The translations under genes were made by a program, and so were the position numbers. From RUG695 sp050943135 (lineage in GTDB: Bacteria > Planctomycetota > Planctomycetia > Pirellulales > Thermoguttaceae): a stretch of DNA of 64,000 bases. The notes under the pieces were generated by a model that worked only from the letters and a program-made list of their open reading frames with translations, did no database searches and had not been told where the DNA came from. The stretch covers positions 62,001 to 126,000 of the forward strand of contig JBMNOP010000009.1 in the NCBI GenBank assembly GCA_050943135.1, read 5' to 3'. Position 1 is the first letter of the stretch; each line of letters starts with the position of its first letter. Below are positions 63,954 through 64,000 of this stretch, piece after piece.

Positions 63954-64000
63954 CGGTCGGCGACCGCCTGACGACTGAGAAGCTTGAGTTGGGTTTCGAT
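63950..64000 (-). CDS. C-terminal end of an upstream gene, partial
   Basis: The minus strand is open from the window edge for 16 codons (IETQLKLLSRQAVADR) and stops in a TGA that overlaps the hydF ATG (ATGA). The perfect coupling overlap suggests a real gene ending here, possibly another hydrogenase maturation gene, but too little is visible to identify it. Confidence 0.45.
   Translation of the reverse strand: METQLKLLSRQAVADR

Noticed and set aside
1..64000. CRISPR arrays, insertion sequences, prophage, rRNA and replication origin
   Set aside because: No spaced direct repeats, transposase or integrase motifs, DnaA-box clusters or rRNA sequence could be found by eye.

Overview
The window looks like a chromosomal segment of a Gram-negative, probably anaerobic bacterium of the Planctomycetota (PVC) type. 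This is inferred from a transmembrane Ser/Thr kinase, a TPR plus DUF11-like repeat protein, MJ0042-like zinc-ribbon membrane proteins, GT39-like membrane proteins and a DUF4838 protein, next to a complete Na+-NQR operon and the [FeFe]-hydrogenase maturase HydF. No 16S rRNA is present, so the assignment is tentative; Lentisphaerota is the main alternative. I see no transposase, integrase, phage gene, CRISPR array or rRNA, and no obviously broken gene. Most genes are on the minus strand. The legible promoters are of the sigma-70 type (TTGAnn, 16-17 bp, TAnAAT).

Layout. 0.3-6 kb: a Wzc-like tyrosine autokinase with a Gly-Tyr tail, then two exported proteins on the opposite strand (unknown, TPR). 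6-8.2 kb: tilS, rpmI and rplT, with an unusually long structured gap between the two ribosomal genes. 8.3-9.8 kb: an FHA sigma-54 activator diverging from tilS. 10-14.5 kb: a secretin-N-like protein, a GT39-like membrane protein, a TrmH methyltransferase and a lipoprotein. 14.7-18.4 kb: sat, a small membrane protein, an M50 protease and hemC, closely packed. 18.4-21.6 kb: three genes resembling the accessory part of an exosortase-type exopolysaccharide system, in which both ATPases have altered catalytic motifs. 21.7-26 kb: rny, a membrane protein and a Tat-type WD40 lipoprotein. 26-29.7 kb: frr, pyrH, tsf, rpsB and tRNA-Ala(UGC), a translation block. 30-36.2 kb: the TPR/DUF11 protein, a lactonase-like propeller and the Ser/Thr kinase. 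36.4-40.1 kb: purA, smpB and a second GT39-like protein. 40-45.3 kb: plsC, a zinc-ribbon membrane protein, pfkA, a PfkB-family kinase and an AI-2E-family permease. 45.4-51.6 kb: nqrABCDEF. 52-58.7 kb: a nucleoside deoxyribosyltransferase-like enzyme, queC, prfB, argC, a sugar-nucleotide epimerase, and btaB and btaA for betaine lipid. 58.9-62.6 kb: an NtrC-type response regulator diverging from a DUF4838 protein. 62.7-64 kb: hydF and the tail of one upstream gene.

Taken together, the genes point to a fermentative or anaerobically respiring cell (PfkA, HydF, sodium-pumping NQR) with a surface polysaccharide system controlled by tyrosine kinase-type ATPases and with the capacity to make a phosphorus-free betaine membrane lipid. 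The points most worth a second look are the EPS-type operon with two non-canonical ATPases, the betaine-lipid genes overlapping an epimerase and argC, the symmetric face-to-face promoter between the Ser/Thr kinase and purA, the structured rpmI-rplT spacer, and the extreme tyrosine tail of the autokinase.
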